This document shows, one piece after another, positions 16,225 through 24,531 of a stretch of DNA of 64,000 bases. Position 1 is the stretch's first letter. Each line of letters opens with the position of its first letter. This DNA comes from Cohnella silvisoli (GTDB taxonomy: Bacteria; Bacillota; Bacilli; Paenibacillales; Paenibacillaceae). The notes under the pieces were generated by a model that made no database searches, was not told the origin of the DNA, and was given only the letters and a program-made list of their open reading frames with translations. The stretch is taken from the NCBI RefSeq assembly GCF_021190915.1, contig NZ_JAIOAP010000001.1, positions 372,001-436,000 on the forward strand. Reading direction: 5' to 3'. Position numbers and translations under genes: made by a program.

Positions 16225-16798
16225 TATCTCGATGATTAGTACGCACGGCAAGGAAATGATGACTTATCTTCCCGGTTACTACTCGACCTCGCGGATCATG
16301 AGTTCCATAATGGACGTTCAAGGTGGAGAGTTAGACAAGTTGTGGCAGGCGATGGACAGTACGCTTGATCAGTATTTCGTCTCAACAGCCACTTGGGGCT
16401 TGGATTTATGGGAACAAGAGCTTGGCATTCCGACTGATCCTGCTAAACCCACTGATCAACGCCGCAGCGTCATTCTTTCCAAGATTCGTGGTATAGGGAC
16501 TGTGACCGTTAGTCTCATTAAAAATGTTGCTGAAGCTTATGATGGTGGTACGGTTAACGTGACTGTGAAATCAGAGACACATACGTTTATCGTTAAGTTC
16601 ATTTCTTCACGGGGAATTCCTCCTAATCTAGATGACCTAAAAGAAGTAATTGAACAAATTAAACCTGCGCACTTGGCTGTGGAATATTCGTTTACTTACT
16701 TGTCTTTTGGTGAACTGGATTCTACTGGTATTACCTATGGTGGAATTGAAAGTATGGGGAAACACTTCGGAGAATTAGAGATTTGGGATATCCCATAA
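16217..16798 (+). CDS. xkdU: DUF2313 tail protein (XkdU/YmfQ-like)
   Basis: Protein of 193 residues, overlapping the gpJ-like gene by 8 bp. YLPGYYSTSRIMSSIMDVQG, ATWGLDLWEQELGIPTDPAK and QRRSVILSKIRGIGTVTVSL are the standard DUF2313 motifs. It links the wedge to the fibres. The GTG at 16217 is used; an internal ATG at 16232 is possible. Confidence 0.88.
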   Translation: MGNISMISTHGKEMMTYLPGYYSTSRIMSSIMDVQGGELDKLWQAMDSTLDQYFVSTATWGLDLWEQELGIPTDPAKPTDQRRSVILSKIRGIGTVTVSLIKNVAEAYDGGTVNVTVKSETHTFIVKFISSRGIPPNLDDLKEVIEQIKPAHLAVEYSFTYLSFGELDSTGITYGGIESMGKHFGELEIWDIP

Positions 16799-16810
16799 GG
16801 AGGGAATAGA

Positions 16811-17554
16811 TTGATCACTCTACCCAGTGGAATTAAGAAGGTTGAGGCTTCGGATAATGCAACCGTCGCTAATATGAATCGGAACGAAGACCTGCTCGAT
16901 CAGAAAATAACGGCTTTTGACACTCATGTTGCTACTTCGACAGGAGCACATGGCGCAACGAGTGCTGCAACTCCAAACAAGCCAATTCAACGGGACGCTA
17001 ATGGCCGAGCAAAAGTTGCTGCTCCAACTGCTTCGGATGATATTGCGACTAAGGGGACTATAGATGCTGCTATTGCGGCACTTGTTAATGGGTCTCCGGT
17101 TGCTCTAGATACTCTGAACGAACTTGCGGCGGCACTAGGAAATGATTCTAATTTTGCGACGACGATAACTAATGCACTTGCTGCAAAGGCACCTCTTGCT
17201 TCACCTACTTTTACAGGCATCGCAGCCGCTCCACGCGTAAATACAACTAATAATAATGGCCGTCAATTAAACGCCTACCAATGGCTGGATTTATCCAGCA
17301 ATACCTCGGGAAACGCTCTAATTGCGAATAACGCCTATACCGATGGAGCAAGTAACTGGAAATATGCAAATACCCATGCTTCGCTTGGGTCTCGCGGTAT
17401 TCGATTGTCTTCTGGGGGCGGAGTTGAAGTGTTTGATACTGGACCGGTTGCTACAACCGCCGACGCAACTTTTACACCAGTCTGGGTGAAGGTGCAATTG
17501 AGCACTAACGAATTAAATCAAAAACGCGCATTAAGCATGGGAGGAATGATGTAA
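16811..17554 (+). CDS. Tail fibre protein
   Basis: Protein of 247 residues with TTG start after TAAGGAGGGAATAGA. The N-terminal ~60 residues (VEASDNATVANMNRNEDLLD) resemble the baseplate-attaching part of XkdV-type fibres. The centre is low-complexity Ala/Thr with a typical fibre motif (KAPLASPTFTG). It probably trimerises and contributes to receptor contact. It is much shorter than XkdV, and the following two genes may provide the remainder of the receptor-binding device. Confidence 0.75.
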   Translation: MITLPSGIKKVEASDNATVANMNRNEDLLDQKITAFDTHVATSTGAHGATSAATPNKPIQRDANGRAKVAAPTASDDIATKGTIDAAIAALVNGSPVALDTLNELAAALGNDSNFATTITNALAAKAPLASPTFTGIAAAPRVNTTNNNGRQLNAYQWLDLSSNTSGNALIANNAYTDGASNWKYANTHASLGSRGIRLSSGGGVEVFDTGPVATTADATFTPVWVKVQLSTNELNQKRALSMGGMM

Positions 17555-17899
17555 ATGGCAATCGGTGATCGAATTCCTACTGAACTACTTGCTCCAACGG
17601 TTTTAAGCAGTACAGCAACGTCACTTTTTTCAAATGCAAGCACTAATTATCGAACTCAATTGACCGGAATTTGGGTGTATAACAATGGATCAAGCCAACG
17701 AACAGTTACGCTTTATAAAAACGGAACTGCGTCGTCAAATATCTTTTCATCTTTCGCACTTGACGCAAATAGCGGCGTTCTTATCGACCTAGCTGGAAAA
17801 GCATTGGTATTTACGGGGACACAACAAATTGCAGCTAAGCAGGATACTGGTACAGACGTTAATATCTCCGCTTATGGCATTGTTGAGCAGATTGCTTAA
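17555..17899 (+). CDS. Small beta-rich tail tip protein
   Basis: Protein of 114 residues beginning one base after the fibre gene stop. The sequence is Ser/Thr/Asn-rich with predicted short strands (GIWVYNNGSSQRTVTLYKNG, LVFTGTQQIAAKQDTGTDVN), like small phage structural sandwiches that decorate fibres. I do not recognise a named family. Position between a fibre and an adhesin gene suggests a role at the fibre tip. Confidence 0.6.
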   Translation: MAIGDRIPTELLAPTVLSSTATSLFSNASTNYRTQLTGIWVYNNGSSQRTVTLYKNGTASSNIFSSFALDANSGVLIDLAGKALVFTGTQQIAAKQDTGTDVNISAYGIVEQIA

Positions 17900-17911
17900 G
17901 GGGGAAATAAA

Positions 17912-19432
17912 ATGATACGTACATTTGGGGCAATGACGGGACTCTCTAACCAGCCTGCCGGATTAGATGTCGGATTACCAAGCGGACTAACCAACTTTTT
18001 CGGCGACGGTTCAGACGGAGCATTTAACCCAGCAACGATACTCAGTACGGGGACGACAGCGCCTAATGGCGGTACTGTGGCTAATTTGTGGGATATGAAC
18101 GCAGGTACGAGCTTTACGACAGGTTCACTACCGTCTGGAGCTAATAATGTCGCGTTCCAAACTGACTTTGGAGCACCCACGCTTATTAGCAATTTTCAAC
18201 TCTACAACGCCCAAAGCACAGCTGGCGGTGATCGAGTCTGCGCTCTACAGTCGTCCACTGATGGTTCATCTTGGACGCAAAGAGGGACGGCAACTGTTTC
18301 AGGCGGTGCAGCAGGAAATGTCTCTTTTAACGGAGCAAATACAATCGCTAGATATTGGAGGTTGGCCACAACTGCGACTGGTGGGCCAGGAGCTGTTACT
18401 TGTCAAGGTTCAACTATTAATTACATTTCAGGAGATACTCAAACATCGCAAGTCTGGCGCATCATGTACCCAGTAACAATTCACAGCGGTATTTGTATAA
18501 AACAATTCTCATCCTTAACACTCCCGGCCGGATACGAAATTACAACTGATAACCCATGCCGTGGTCTTATTATTTACTGTACAGGTAGTGTATCAAATCC
18601 CGGTGCGATAAGTATGACAAGCAAAGCAGGATTCGGAAATGACAATATTTCACCTTTGATATTAAGTAAAGTTAAATCCGACCTTACCACTAAAACCATT
18701 CAAAAATATTTTCAACTTACGACTGTTTTCGAAGCCCTTAAAGGTGGTGCAGGCGGGAATGGCGGTGCTGGAGGTGCAGGTATATTTTCAGCAGGTGCAG
18801 GTGGTGCCGGTGGAAACGGACGGATAAATTCCGGTGGATACGGCGGTGGCGGTGGTGGAGGTGGCGGTGGCTCAGCAGCCGGTGGTCAAGGCGGAGCCAT
18901 TTCTTTTGCTGAATTGGGCGGCGGTATCGGAGGTAAACAAGGTAGTAGTTCAACTCCTACGCCGAGTAAAGGTTGCTTAGGTGGCGGCGGTGGTGGAGCT
19001 GGAAGCACTCCGTCAGCATCCAGCGGCGGAGATGGCGGAAATGCTACTAACTGCGGCGTTGGCGCTGGAGGCGGCGGAGGAGGCGGGTCTGTAAATGGAT
19101 CAACCGCTGCTTCACCAAGTGGATTTGCAGGAGGATTAATACTTGTCATTTGTAAAGGTAATGTAACCAATAGCGGAACAATTAGCGCTAACGGAACGCA
19201 AGGTGGAGATGGTGCTGTGTCTGGTGGCGCTCAGTCTGGAGGCGGCGGTGGAGGCGGCGGAACTGGTGGTGGTGTAGTGGGAATATTCTATGGGGGCACA
19301 TATTCAAACACCGGATCAATTACCGTTTCAGGCGGCGGTGCCGGGAATGCCGGAGCAGCAAATGGCGGTAATGCCGGTCTACCCGGCACTTCCGGTTCAG
19401 TAGGTACTATTGTTACTCAAAAGATTGCATAG
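17912..19432 (+). CDS. Glycine-rich receptor-binding adhesin
   Basis: Protein of 506 residues. The N-terminal ~180 residues look like a discoidin/F5-8 type C sandwich (ISNFQLYNAQST, SSTDGSSWTQRG, ARYWRLATTATGG). After a linker, about residues 270-500 are dominated by GG-rich stretches (AGGAGGNGR, GGGGGGGGSAAGGQGG and others) alternating with short strands. Such poly-glycine segments form polyglycine-II sandwiches in the receptor-binding adhesins of some phages (S16 gp38 type). It probably decides target specificity. GC content shifts with the GGN codons. No chaperone gene is obvious unless it is the next gene. Confidence 0.7.
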   Translation: MIRTFGAMTGLSNQPAGLDVGLPSGLTNFFGDGSDGAFNPATILSTGTTAPNGGTVANLWDMNAGTSFTTGSLPSGANNVAFQTDFGAPTLISNFQLYNAQSTAGGDRVCALQSSTDGSSWTQRGTATVSGGAAGNVSFNGANTIARYWRLATTATGGPGAVTCQGSTINYISGDTQTSQVWRIMYPVTIHSGICIKQFSSLTLPAGYEITTDNPCRGLIIYCTGSVSNPGAISMTSKAGFGNDNISPLILSKVKSDLTTKTIQKYFQLTTVFEALKGGAGGNGGAGGAGIFSAGAGGAGGNGRINSGGYGGGGGGGGGGSAAGGQGGAISFAELGGGIGGKQGSSSTPTPSKGCLGGGGGGAGSTPSASSGGDGGNATNCGVGAGGGGGGGSVNGSTAASPSGFAGGLILVICKGNVTNSGTISANGTQGGDGAVSGGAQSGGGGGGGGTGGGVVGIFYGGTYSNTGSITVSGGGAGNAGAANGGNAGLPGTSGSVGTIVTQKIA

Positions 19433-19441
19433 GAGGCAAAT

Positions 19442-19810
19442 ATGAGAGCCATATATATTTATAACCCACACAGCGCGCCAGAGGTTGCTCTTATTTCTCG
19501 TGTTCAAACTGAGCTTGGCGGATACATTGAGATCGTACCGATCGATGAGGCTCCCGATCTTGTCAGGCGGCTTGTCCGAGAGACTCCAGCATTCATTTCG
19601 GCAGACGAACATCTGCAAGGGCAGGAGCTGCTTAGCGATGGTGTTGACGGTAAGCTACTGCTTACGGCGATCCTGTATCAACGTATGGAAACGGACGAGC
19701 TCGCTATCCATCAAGCTGAGACACATCGGCTTGACAATTTGATAAATGCGGAAAAGGCGACAGCGCAGGACGAGCTCTTGGAAGACTTATTAAACCGGGA
19801 GGTGCTGTGA
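19442..19810 (+). CDS. XkdW-like small tail protein
   Basis: Protein of 122 residues in the position of xkdW. MRAIYIYNPHSAPEVALISR begins it; the C-terminal 40 residues are a charged helix. Its role is unknown; in related clusters such proteins follow the fibre gene and may assist fibre assembly. TAGGAGGCAAAT precedes the ATG. Confidence 0.55.
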   Translation: MRAIYIYNPHSAPEVALISRVQTELGGYIEIVPIDEAPDLVRRLVRETPAFISADEHLQGQELLSDGVDGKLLLTAILYQRMETDELAIHQAETHRLDNLINAEKATAQDELLEDLLNREVL

Positions 19811-19941
19811 TGAGTACTTTTATCGAATCAGCTAAACGACTGTACCGAGCAGGAAGCCCTAAGATGCTTCTTTCAAAGCTGGATACGTGGCTGTCGGGTG
19901 GAACAATTTCGCAAGAAGAATACGACTACATTACTAAGTAG
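19810..19941 (+). CDS. xkdX: XkdX-family small protein
   Basis: Protein of 43 residues starting in a TGATG overlap with the previous stop. The pattern AKRLYRAGSPKML...LDTWLSGGTISQEEYDYITK matches XkdX-type peptides (short helix, then TxEEYxxIT). Function unknown; it is conserved between the fibre and lysis genes of PBSX-like clusters. Confidence 0.7.
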   Translation: MSTFIESAKRLYRAGSPKMLLSKLDTWLSGGTISQEEYDYITK

Positions 19942-19971
19942 TTGGACGATTATACGTATAACATTTTTTTT

Positions 19972-20004
19972 GGGCCCCGCATTAGCAGGGCTCTTTAGGG
20001 TTTT
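19972..20004 (+). terminator. Probable terminator ending the structural operon
   Basis: GGGCCCCGC-ATTA-GCAGGGCTC forms a 9-bp stem with one mismatch, followed by a broken T-run (TTTAGGGTTTT). It separates tail structure genes from the lysis genes. Confidence 0.5.
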
Positions 20005-20122
20005 GTGAATGGTGTTTATGGTGTGCTAAATCAAAATAATAGAATCCCATCGAAAATATAAGCACTCAGCAAGTAACCGCAACACTCACATATTTACAAC
20101 AACCCCCCCGGAGGTGGGAACC

Positions 20123-20383
20123 ATGTCCAGCGAAGAAGCGCGCGTGCTCTCGGATGTTCGGGAGCGCGTCGTTCGTTTGGAAACAAAGATCGATGCGATG
20201 ACCGATGTCCGCGAAACGGCGGAGGCGGCGAGAGAGGCGGCGCTTGAAGCGCTGCAGGTTGCCAGATCCGCGCAAAAACGTATAGACGAGATCGCCGACA
20301 ATCAGCGTTGGCTCTGGCGGACGCTCGTCGGAGCCATTCTGGCTGCCGCGATAGCTGCCATAACAAACTTGCAAGGGGGATAA
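20123..20383 (+). CDS. xhlA: XhlA-like haemolysin/holin partner
   Basis: Protein of 86 residues. A charged coiled-coil (RERVVRLETKIDAMTDVRET) is followed by one C-terminal membrane helix (LWRTLVGAILAAAIAAITNL), the XhlA arrangement. XhlA works with XhlB to permeabilise the membrane for lysin release. The start at 20123 follows GGAGGTGGGAACC; a GTG-type upstream frame adds three residues. Confidence 0.82.
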   Translation: MSSEEARVLSDVRERVVRLETKIDAMTDVRETAEAAREAALEALQVARSAQKRIDEIADNQRWLWRTLVGAILAAAIAAITNLQGG

Positions 20384-20388
20384 TTACG

Positions 20389-20646
20389 TTGATCAACCTC
20401 ATTAATCTATCCGACGAAGTCGTCATGTTAGCGCCGATAGTCGCCGCCTACGTCGGAATCGCGAAGGAATTCCGCATTCCGAGCCAGTACTACCATTTAA
20501 TCAGCCTGATAATAGCGGCGGCATTCGTGCTCTTGCCCCAGCCTATTCAGCAAACCGTAACAACCATTTCTATTATTGGGCTGACGGCGTCGGGTTTATA
20601 TCATTTCACCAAGAAAAGGGACGAGCATCCCAGCAGTAAAACATAG
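20389..20646 (+). CDS. Holin
   Basis: Protein of 85 residues with two predicted membrane helices (VVMLAPIVAAYVGIA and YYHLISLIIAAAFVLL) and a charged C-terminus (HFTKKRDEHPSSK). TTG start at 20389 after AAGGGGGATAATTAC, five bases after xhlA. By size, topology and position it is the holin (XhlB position). Confidence 0.72.
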   Translation: MINLINLSDEVVMLAPIVAAYVGIAKEFRIPSQYYHLISLIIAAAFVLLPQPIQQTVTTISIIGLTASGLYHFTKKRDEHPSSKT

Positions 20647-20722
20647 CCTATAGCCGACACCCACAATCCCACTGTCACATTAGATGAAAAGGGGACCAGA
20701 TTGCATAAGGAGGCGGATACAA

Positions 20723-21466
20723 ATGGCAAAAGGCATCGATTGTTCCACTCCCTTGAACGCTGCGAGAGTCAGTACTCTAGTCCAGCAGGGCTATCAATTC
20801 GCCGCGCGGTACCTTGTTCCTGACAGCTATGCATGGAAACGCCTTACGCTGTCCGAAGCGGAGGCGATTACGACAGCAGGAATGCAAGTTATTTCCGTGT
20901 ATGAGACAGCGGCAAACCGAGCCTCTGGTGGAGCATCCGCAGGGCAACAGGACGGGGCGGCAGCTCTCAAGGAAGCGCAGCTCATCGCTCAACCAAAAGG
21001 CAGCACGATTTATTTTGCAGTCGATTACGATGCGCAGCCGAGAGACTACGACGCCATAGAGCGGTATTTGAAAGCCGCAGCGCAACAGATCCCCGACTAC
21101 GAAACCGGCGTTTATGGCTCCTACGCGGTCGTCGAGGAGATGGCGAAGCGAAAGGCTTGCAGCTGCTTCTGGCAAACTTATGCCTGGAGTCGCGGCAAGA
21201 AAAGCGAGTTTGCCAACATATATCAATACCAGAATGATGTTAAGATCGGCGGCATCGCCGTGGATTTGAATGATTCCTATGGCAGCGAAGGCTGGTGGAA
21301 TACGATCGAAGGGGGACAACCGACTATGAGTCAGAGCGATGCGGATAAAATCATCCGTTTCTTGTCCGCGGCTTGGTACGCTGCGACGACCAAGACCGAC
21401 AAGGATGAATTCAACCGTTTGGCGAATGAGGTTCGCAAGGCAGCCGGACTTCCTATCGAATCCTAA
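20723..21466 (+). CDS. DUF1906-type glycoside hydrolase-like endolysin
   Basis: Protein of 247 residues; start at ATG 20723 after AAGGAGGCGGATAC. The N-terminal ~200 residues are a DUF1906/Rv2525c-like TIM barrel: KGIDCSTPLN, YQFAARYLVP, TIYFAVDYDAQPRDYDAIER, and GVYGSYAVVEEM. The fold is related to GH25 lysozymes and is common in phage lysins of Paenibacillaceae. The last ~35 residues form a small helical tail, perhaps for wall binding. It closes the tail cluster and would release particles by lysis. Confidence 0.8.
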   Translation: MAKGIDCSTPLNAARVSTLVQQGYQFAARYLVPDSYAWKRLTLSEAEAITTAGMQVISVYETAANRASGGASAGQQDGAAALKEAQLIAQPKGSTIYFAVDYDAQPRDYDAIERYLKAAAQQIPDYETGVYGSYAVVEEMAKRKACSCFWQTYAWSRGKKSEFANIYQYQNDVKIGGIAVDLNDSYGSEGWWNTIEGGQPTMSQSDADKIIRFLSAAWYAATTKTDKDEFNRLANEVRKAAGLPIES

Positions 21467-21485
21467 CCGATCCGCGGTTACCCGA

Positions 21486-22151
21486 TCACGGATTAACCGC
21501 CAAGTCCCGTAAAAACTTAAAAATAGCAATATAGTATCCGTAATCCCGTGAGACGAAAGAACTGCAGGTGATGACGGTTTCCGCTGCCTGCAGTTCCCCC
21601 TCCCTTAGTTGTACGCCTTGCACGGTAACCTCTTTAACTTTTCCTTCCATAAGGGCAATCATATCGTCAGCATCGGCTTCATACAAGCCCGATACTTCCT
21701 CTTCCTGAAGCTGGAATTCCATTAGCGACAATGAAGTAACCAGCCCATAGACATGACTGACTTCGGCGTCGATATAAGGTACCCCGCCAACTTCTCCGGA
21801 CTCTTCTTCACGGATGATTCCGAACTCGACGAGCTGCTCGAAGGCAACGCGGGCGCCCAATTCCTCTTCCAACTCGCGAACCACATCCTTGGGTGACTCC
21901 CCAGCTTCGAGATGGCCTGCTGCCGTAATGTCGAAACTTCCGGGATTCGTATCCTTGTTGCCGGAACGCTGTTGGAACAATATTTTCGCTCCGCTGCTGC
22001 CGTTAATATCGTCGCCAACTTCGCCCTTATCCGGGCGGACAAGCCAGCAATGAACGGTATGGTGCCATAATCCCCTCGCATGCACTTCACTGCGCTCCGC
22101 GGTTCCCGTCCAATTGCCCCTTTCGTCATATACGTCGAAAAATTCCGCCAT
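21486..22151 (-). CDS. Nudix hydrolase
   Basis: Protein of 221 residues with a complete Nudix box, GHLEAGESPKDVVRELEEEL followed by G, at about residues 76-96, coordinating the metal for pyrophosphate-bond hydrolysis. The N-terminus (FFDVYDERGNWTGTAERSEV) and HHTVHCWLV resemble IPP isomerase-like Nudix proteins (YfcD type). Substrate unknown. It begins five bases after mscL and is likely co-transcribed with it. Convergent with the endolysin gene. Confidence 0.88.
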   Translation of the reverse strand: MAEFFDVYDERGNWTGTAERSEVHARGLWHHTVHCWLVRPDKGEVGDDINGSSGAKILFQQRSGNKDTNPGSFDITAAGHLEAGESPKDVVRELEEELGARVAFEQLVEFGIIREEESGEVGGVPYIDAEVSHVYGLVTSLSLMEFQLQEEEVSGLYEADADDMIALMEGKVKEVTVQGVQLREGELQAAETVITCSSFVSRDYGYYIAIFKFLRDLAVNP

Positions 22152-22156
22152 CCTCG

Positions 22157-22660
22157 TTACCCTTTTGCCGACGAAGCTTGTCCAACCGGTTCAACCTCGG
22201 AGGTGCAATGGGAACAGCGCGAAGCGGCTAATGGAATTTCGGATATGCAATAAGGGCATTCACGGGTAGTCGGTTCGGCTGCCGGAGCTTCCGTTTCTTT
22301 TTTACGACTCAGCTTGTTGAGAAACTTCACAAGCATGAACACGCAGAATGCAACGAGAATAAAGTCGATCAGCACGTTAACAAATTGCCCGTAGGCGATG
22401 ACTGCGGCACCGGCGGCACGAGCTTGATCTAGGGATTCGGGTACTTTGCCATCAAGGAGCTTCCCAGGATCCAGGTTCCAATATAAATCCTTAAAGTCCA
22501 CATTCCCCAGTAGTTTACCGATCGGCGGCATAACGACGTCGTTGACGAGGGACGTGACGATTTTGCCGAATGCCGCGCCAATAATGACCCCAACCGCTAA
22601 ATCTACGACATTTCCGCGCATGGCGAAAGTTTTAAATTCATTCAATGTAGTCCGAAACAT
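22157..22660 (-). CDS. mscL: Large-conductance mechanosensitive channel with C-terminal zinc ribbon
   Basis: Protein of 167 residues. Start at MFRTTLNEF because GGAGG lies eight bases upstream. The pore helix ([20 protein letters not shown]) and second membrane helix ([20 protein letters not shown]) are canonical. It opens under osmotic downshock to release solutes. Unlike the E. coli protein it ends with [18 protein letters not shown], a four-cysteine zinc-ribbon motif also found in some Bacillota MscL. Confidence 0.93.
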   Translation of the reverse strand: MFRTTLNEFKTFAMRGNVVDLAVGVIIGAAFGKIVTSLVNDVVMPPIGKLLGNVDFKDLYWNLDPGKLLDGKVPESLDQARAAGAAVIAYGQFVNVLIDFILVAFCVFMLVKFLNKLSRKKETEAPAAEPTTRECPYCISEIPLAASRCSHCTSEVEPVGQASSAKG

Positions 22661-22764
22661 TCTCATTACCTCCAATTTTAGACTTTTTTTGAAAAGGAAT
22701 TTGCTGGTATTCGTCGAATCCTATAACACAAAAGCATAAGATGTCAGTCACTGCGAGGGGTTAA

Positions 22765-24531
22765 ATGATGGACGGTACCGTAGCTTTATGGCCTGCTTTC
22801 TTCTTGCTGCTGGCACTGTTAATTAGCATACTCGCATCATATACCATGTTCAACTTCATCGGCAATCTCAAAAGAACGAACGGAACCTTTCGCCAGTTCT
22901 GGCTAGCCGGAGGGGCGTTCGTCTTTGGCGTGGGATTGTGGGCGAAGTATTTTGTCACCTTATTAGGATTCAACGAACCTCTTAATTTTACATGGATCAT
23001 GCCCGTTGCGCTAATGTTTATCATCTTCTTCTCGTTGATGGCCTTCGTGACGTTGACCTTTCACGGGGTTCTGAAATACCGTTTGCTCTTCGGCAGCACC
23101 ATCCTGGCGTTCGGCATCGGCTTCATGAACTATTTCAGCGTGCTCGGACCGAATATTGAGCGGCTAAGCTTTGATTTGGGTTATGTTCTGCTTTCATTGC
23201 TATTGCTTTTTACGGGTACTTACCTTTCTTTTCTGCTATCGGAAGGCGACTATCGGGGGAGAAAATTTCTAGCTAGCGTATTGCTGGGCATTTCCGTAGT
23301 CGTCGTTCAACTGCTCGGGAATGAGGCAGTACATATCGATTATCTCGATTCAACTTATATGACATCGGAAAAGCTGAATCAGGATATTAATTTGCTCGCG
23401 ATTATTATAGGGGTCGGCGCCCTGCTCATTCTTATGTCGACTCTCATTACCTGGTACATTGATAAACGGTTGAACCAGATGGACGAGCGTTACCGGCTCC
23501 TGGTCGAGAAATCGCTCGATACGATTGCGATCCTGAAGGGCGAGCATTGGGGGTTTGTTAACGCATCGGGCTTGCGGATGTTCGAAGCTGAAGTGGAAGG
23601 CGATTTGATCGGCAAATCCATATATGCTTTTCTGCCTGCGAAGGACCACAATGCGGTTAAGGAAAGACTGCATAATCTCATATTCACGGGCAGCGGACGA
23701 CCGATTGAACAGGAATGGTTCACCCTGAAGGGGAAAGTGCTGCATACCGAGATCGTGGAGACGATGACGACCCTAGATAACGAACCGGCTGTTCAAGTGA
23801 TCATTCGGGATATTTCCGAACGCAAGAAAAACGAAGAATTGCTCATCAACTCTGAGAAACTGTACGTGGCGGGACAATTGGCCGCAGGAATCGCGCACGA
23901 GATTCGTAATCCGCTAACTTCGCTCAAGGGATTTCTCCAATTGATTGCTTCCGGGCGGAAAAATAACAGCACCTATTACGACATTATGAACGCCGAGCTC
24001 GACCGCATCGAGGATATTGTCAGCGAGCTACTCATGCTCTCCAAACCGCAAGTTTACGAGCTTACCTATCAGGACATGCGGGTTATGATGAGAGATACGG
24101 TTACTTTGCTGGAGACGCAAGCGATTCTTCACAATATCGCGATCGAAGCGGAATATGGCACGGATCCTTTGTGGATATACGGGGTGGAAAATCAAGTCAA
24201 GCAAGTATTCATTAATGTCATTAAAAATGCGATAGAAGCGATGATAGACGGAGGCGCGATCAGAATCAAGCTCAATCGTGAAAGCGACGGGGTGTACGTG
24301 CGCATTCACGACGAAGGACCCGGTATCGGCGAGGATCAGTTGGCCAAGATCGGCCAGCCGTTCTACACGACCAAGGAAAAGGGTACCGGGCTCGGTCTCA
24401 TGGTCAGCTACAAAATCGTCGATAATCACCAAGGCAAAATCGTCGTAAAAAGCGAGCTAGGCAAAGGGACGATATTCGAAATCATGCTGCCGTTCCGTTA
24501 TCCGGAGGCCGCGATTAAGAAGTCGAGCTGA
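22765..24531 (+). CDS. Membrane histidine kinase with MHYT-like sensor and PAS domain
   Basis: Protein of 588 residues. Seven N-terminal membrane helices (about 8-240) in an MHYT-like arrangement, a PAS domain (about 245-365), HisKA with AGQLAAGIAHEIRNPLTSLK (His near 380) and HATPase with NVIKNAIEAM, DEGPGIGE and GTGLGL. The C-terminal half resembles the sporulation/stress kinases of the KinA-E group, so it may feed Spo0A. The MHYT metal-ligand positions are degenerate (WAKYF and FMNYF where Met-His would be expected). No response regulator is adjacent (orphan kinase). Confidence 0.82.
   Translation: MMDGTVALWPAFFLLLALLISILASYTMFNFIGNLKRTNGTFRQFWLAGGAFVFGVGLWAKYFVTLLGFNEPLNFTWIMPVALMFIIFFSLMAFVTLTFHGVLKYRLLFGSTILAFGIGFMNYFSVLGPNIERLSFDLGYVLLSLLLLFTGTYLSFLLSEGDYRGRKFLASVLLGISVVVVQLLGNEAVHIDYLDSTYMTSEKLNQDINLLAIIIGVGALLILMSTLITWYIDKRLNQMDERYRLLVEKSLDTIAILKGEHWGFVNASGLRMFEAEVEGDLIGKSIYAFLPAKDHNAVKERLHNLIFTGSGRPIEQEWFTLKGKVLHTEIVETMTTLDNEPAVQVIIRDISERKKNEELLINSEKLYVAGQLAAGIAHEIRNPLTSLKGFLQLIASGRKNNSTYYDIMNAELDRIEDIVSELLMLSKPQVYELTYQDMRVMMRDTVTLLETQAILHNIAIEAEYGTDPLWIYGVENQVKQVFINVIKNAIEAMIDGGAIRIKLNRESDGVYVRIHDEGPGIGEDQLAKIGQPFYTTKEKGTGLGLMVSYKIVDNHQGKIVVKSELGKGTIFEIMLPFRYPEAAIKKSS

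Larger units (their letters stand above)
5729..21466. mobile_element. PBSX-like contractile tailocin (head-less phage tail cluster)
   Basis: A contiguous set of phage tail genes in PBSX (xkd) order: ImmA/repressor, activator, tail terminator, sheath, tube, chaperones, tape measure, LysM, hub, DUF2577, gp25-like, gpJ-like, DUF2313, fibres, XkdW/XkdX-like, XhlA, holin, lysin. No integrase, terminase, portal, protease, capsid or head-tail connector gene is visible, and the tail operon begins directly after the activator. The set is therefore sufficient for a tail particle but not for DNA packaging. I found no copy of the tRNA 3' end at the right border. The particle and any killing activity are inferred. 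Confidence 0.85.

Noticed and set aside
18886-19170. Pro-rich minus-strand frame
   Set aside because: Complement of the Gly-rich adhesin repeats.
5729-21466. Intact prophage
   Set aside because: No integrase, terminase, portal, capsid or replication genes, and no visible attachment-site duplication of the flanking tRNA.
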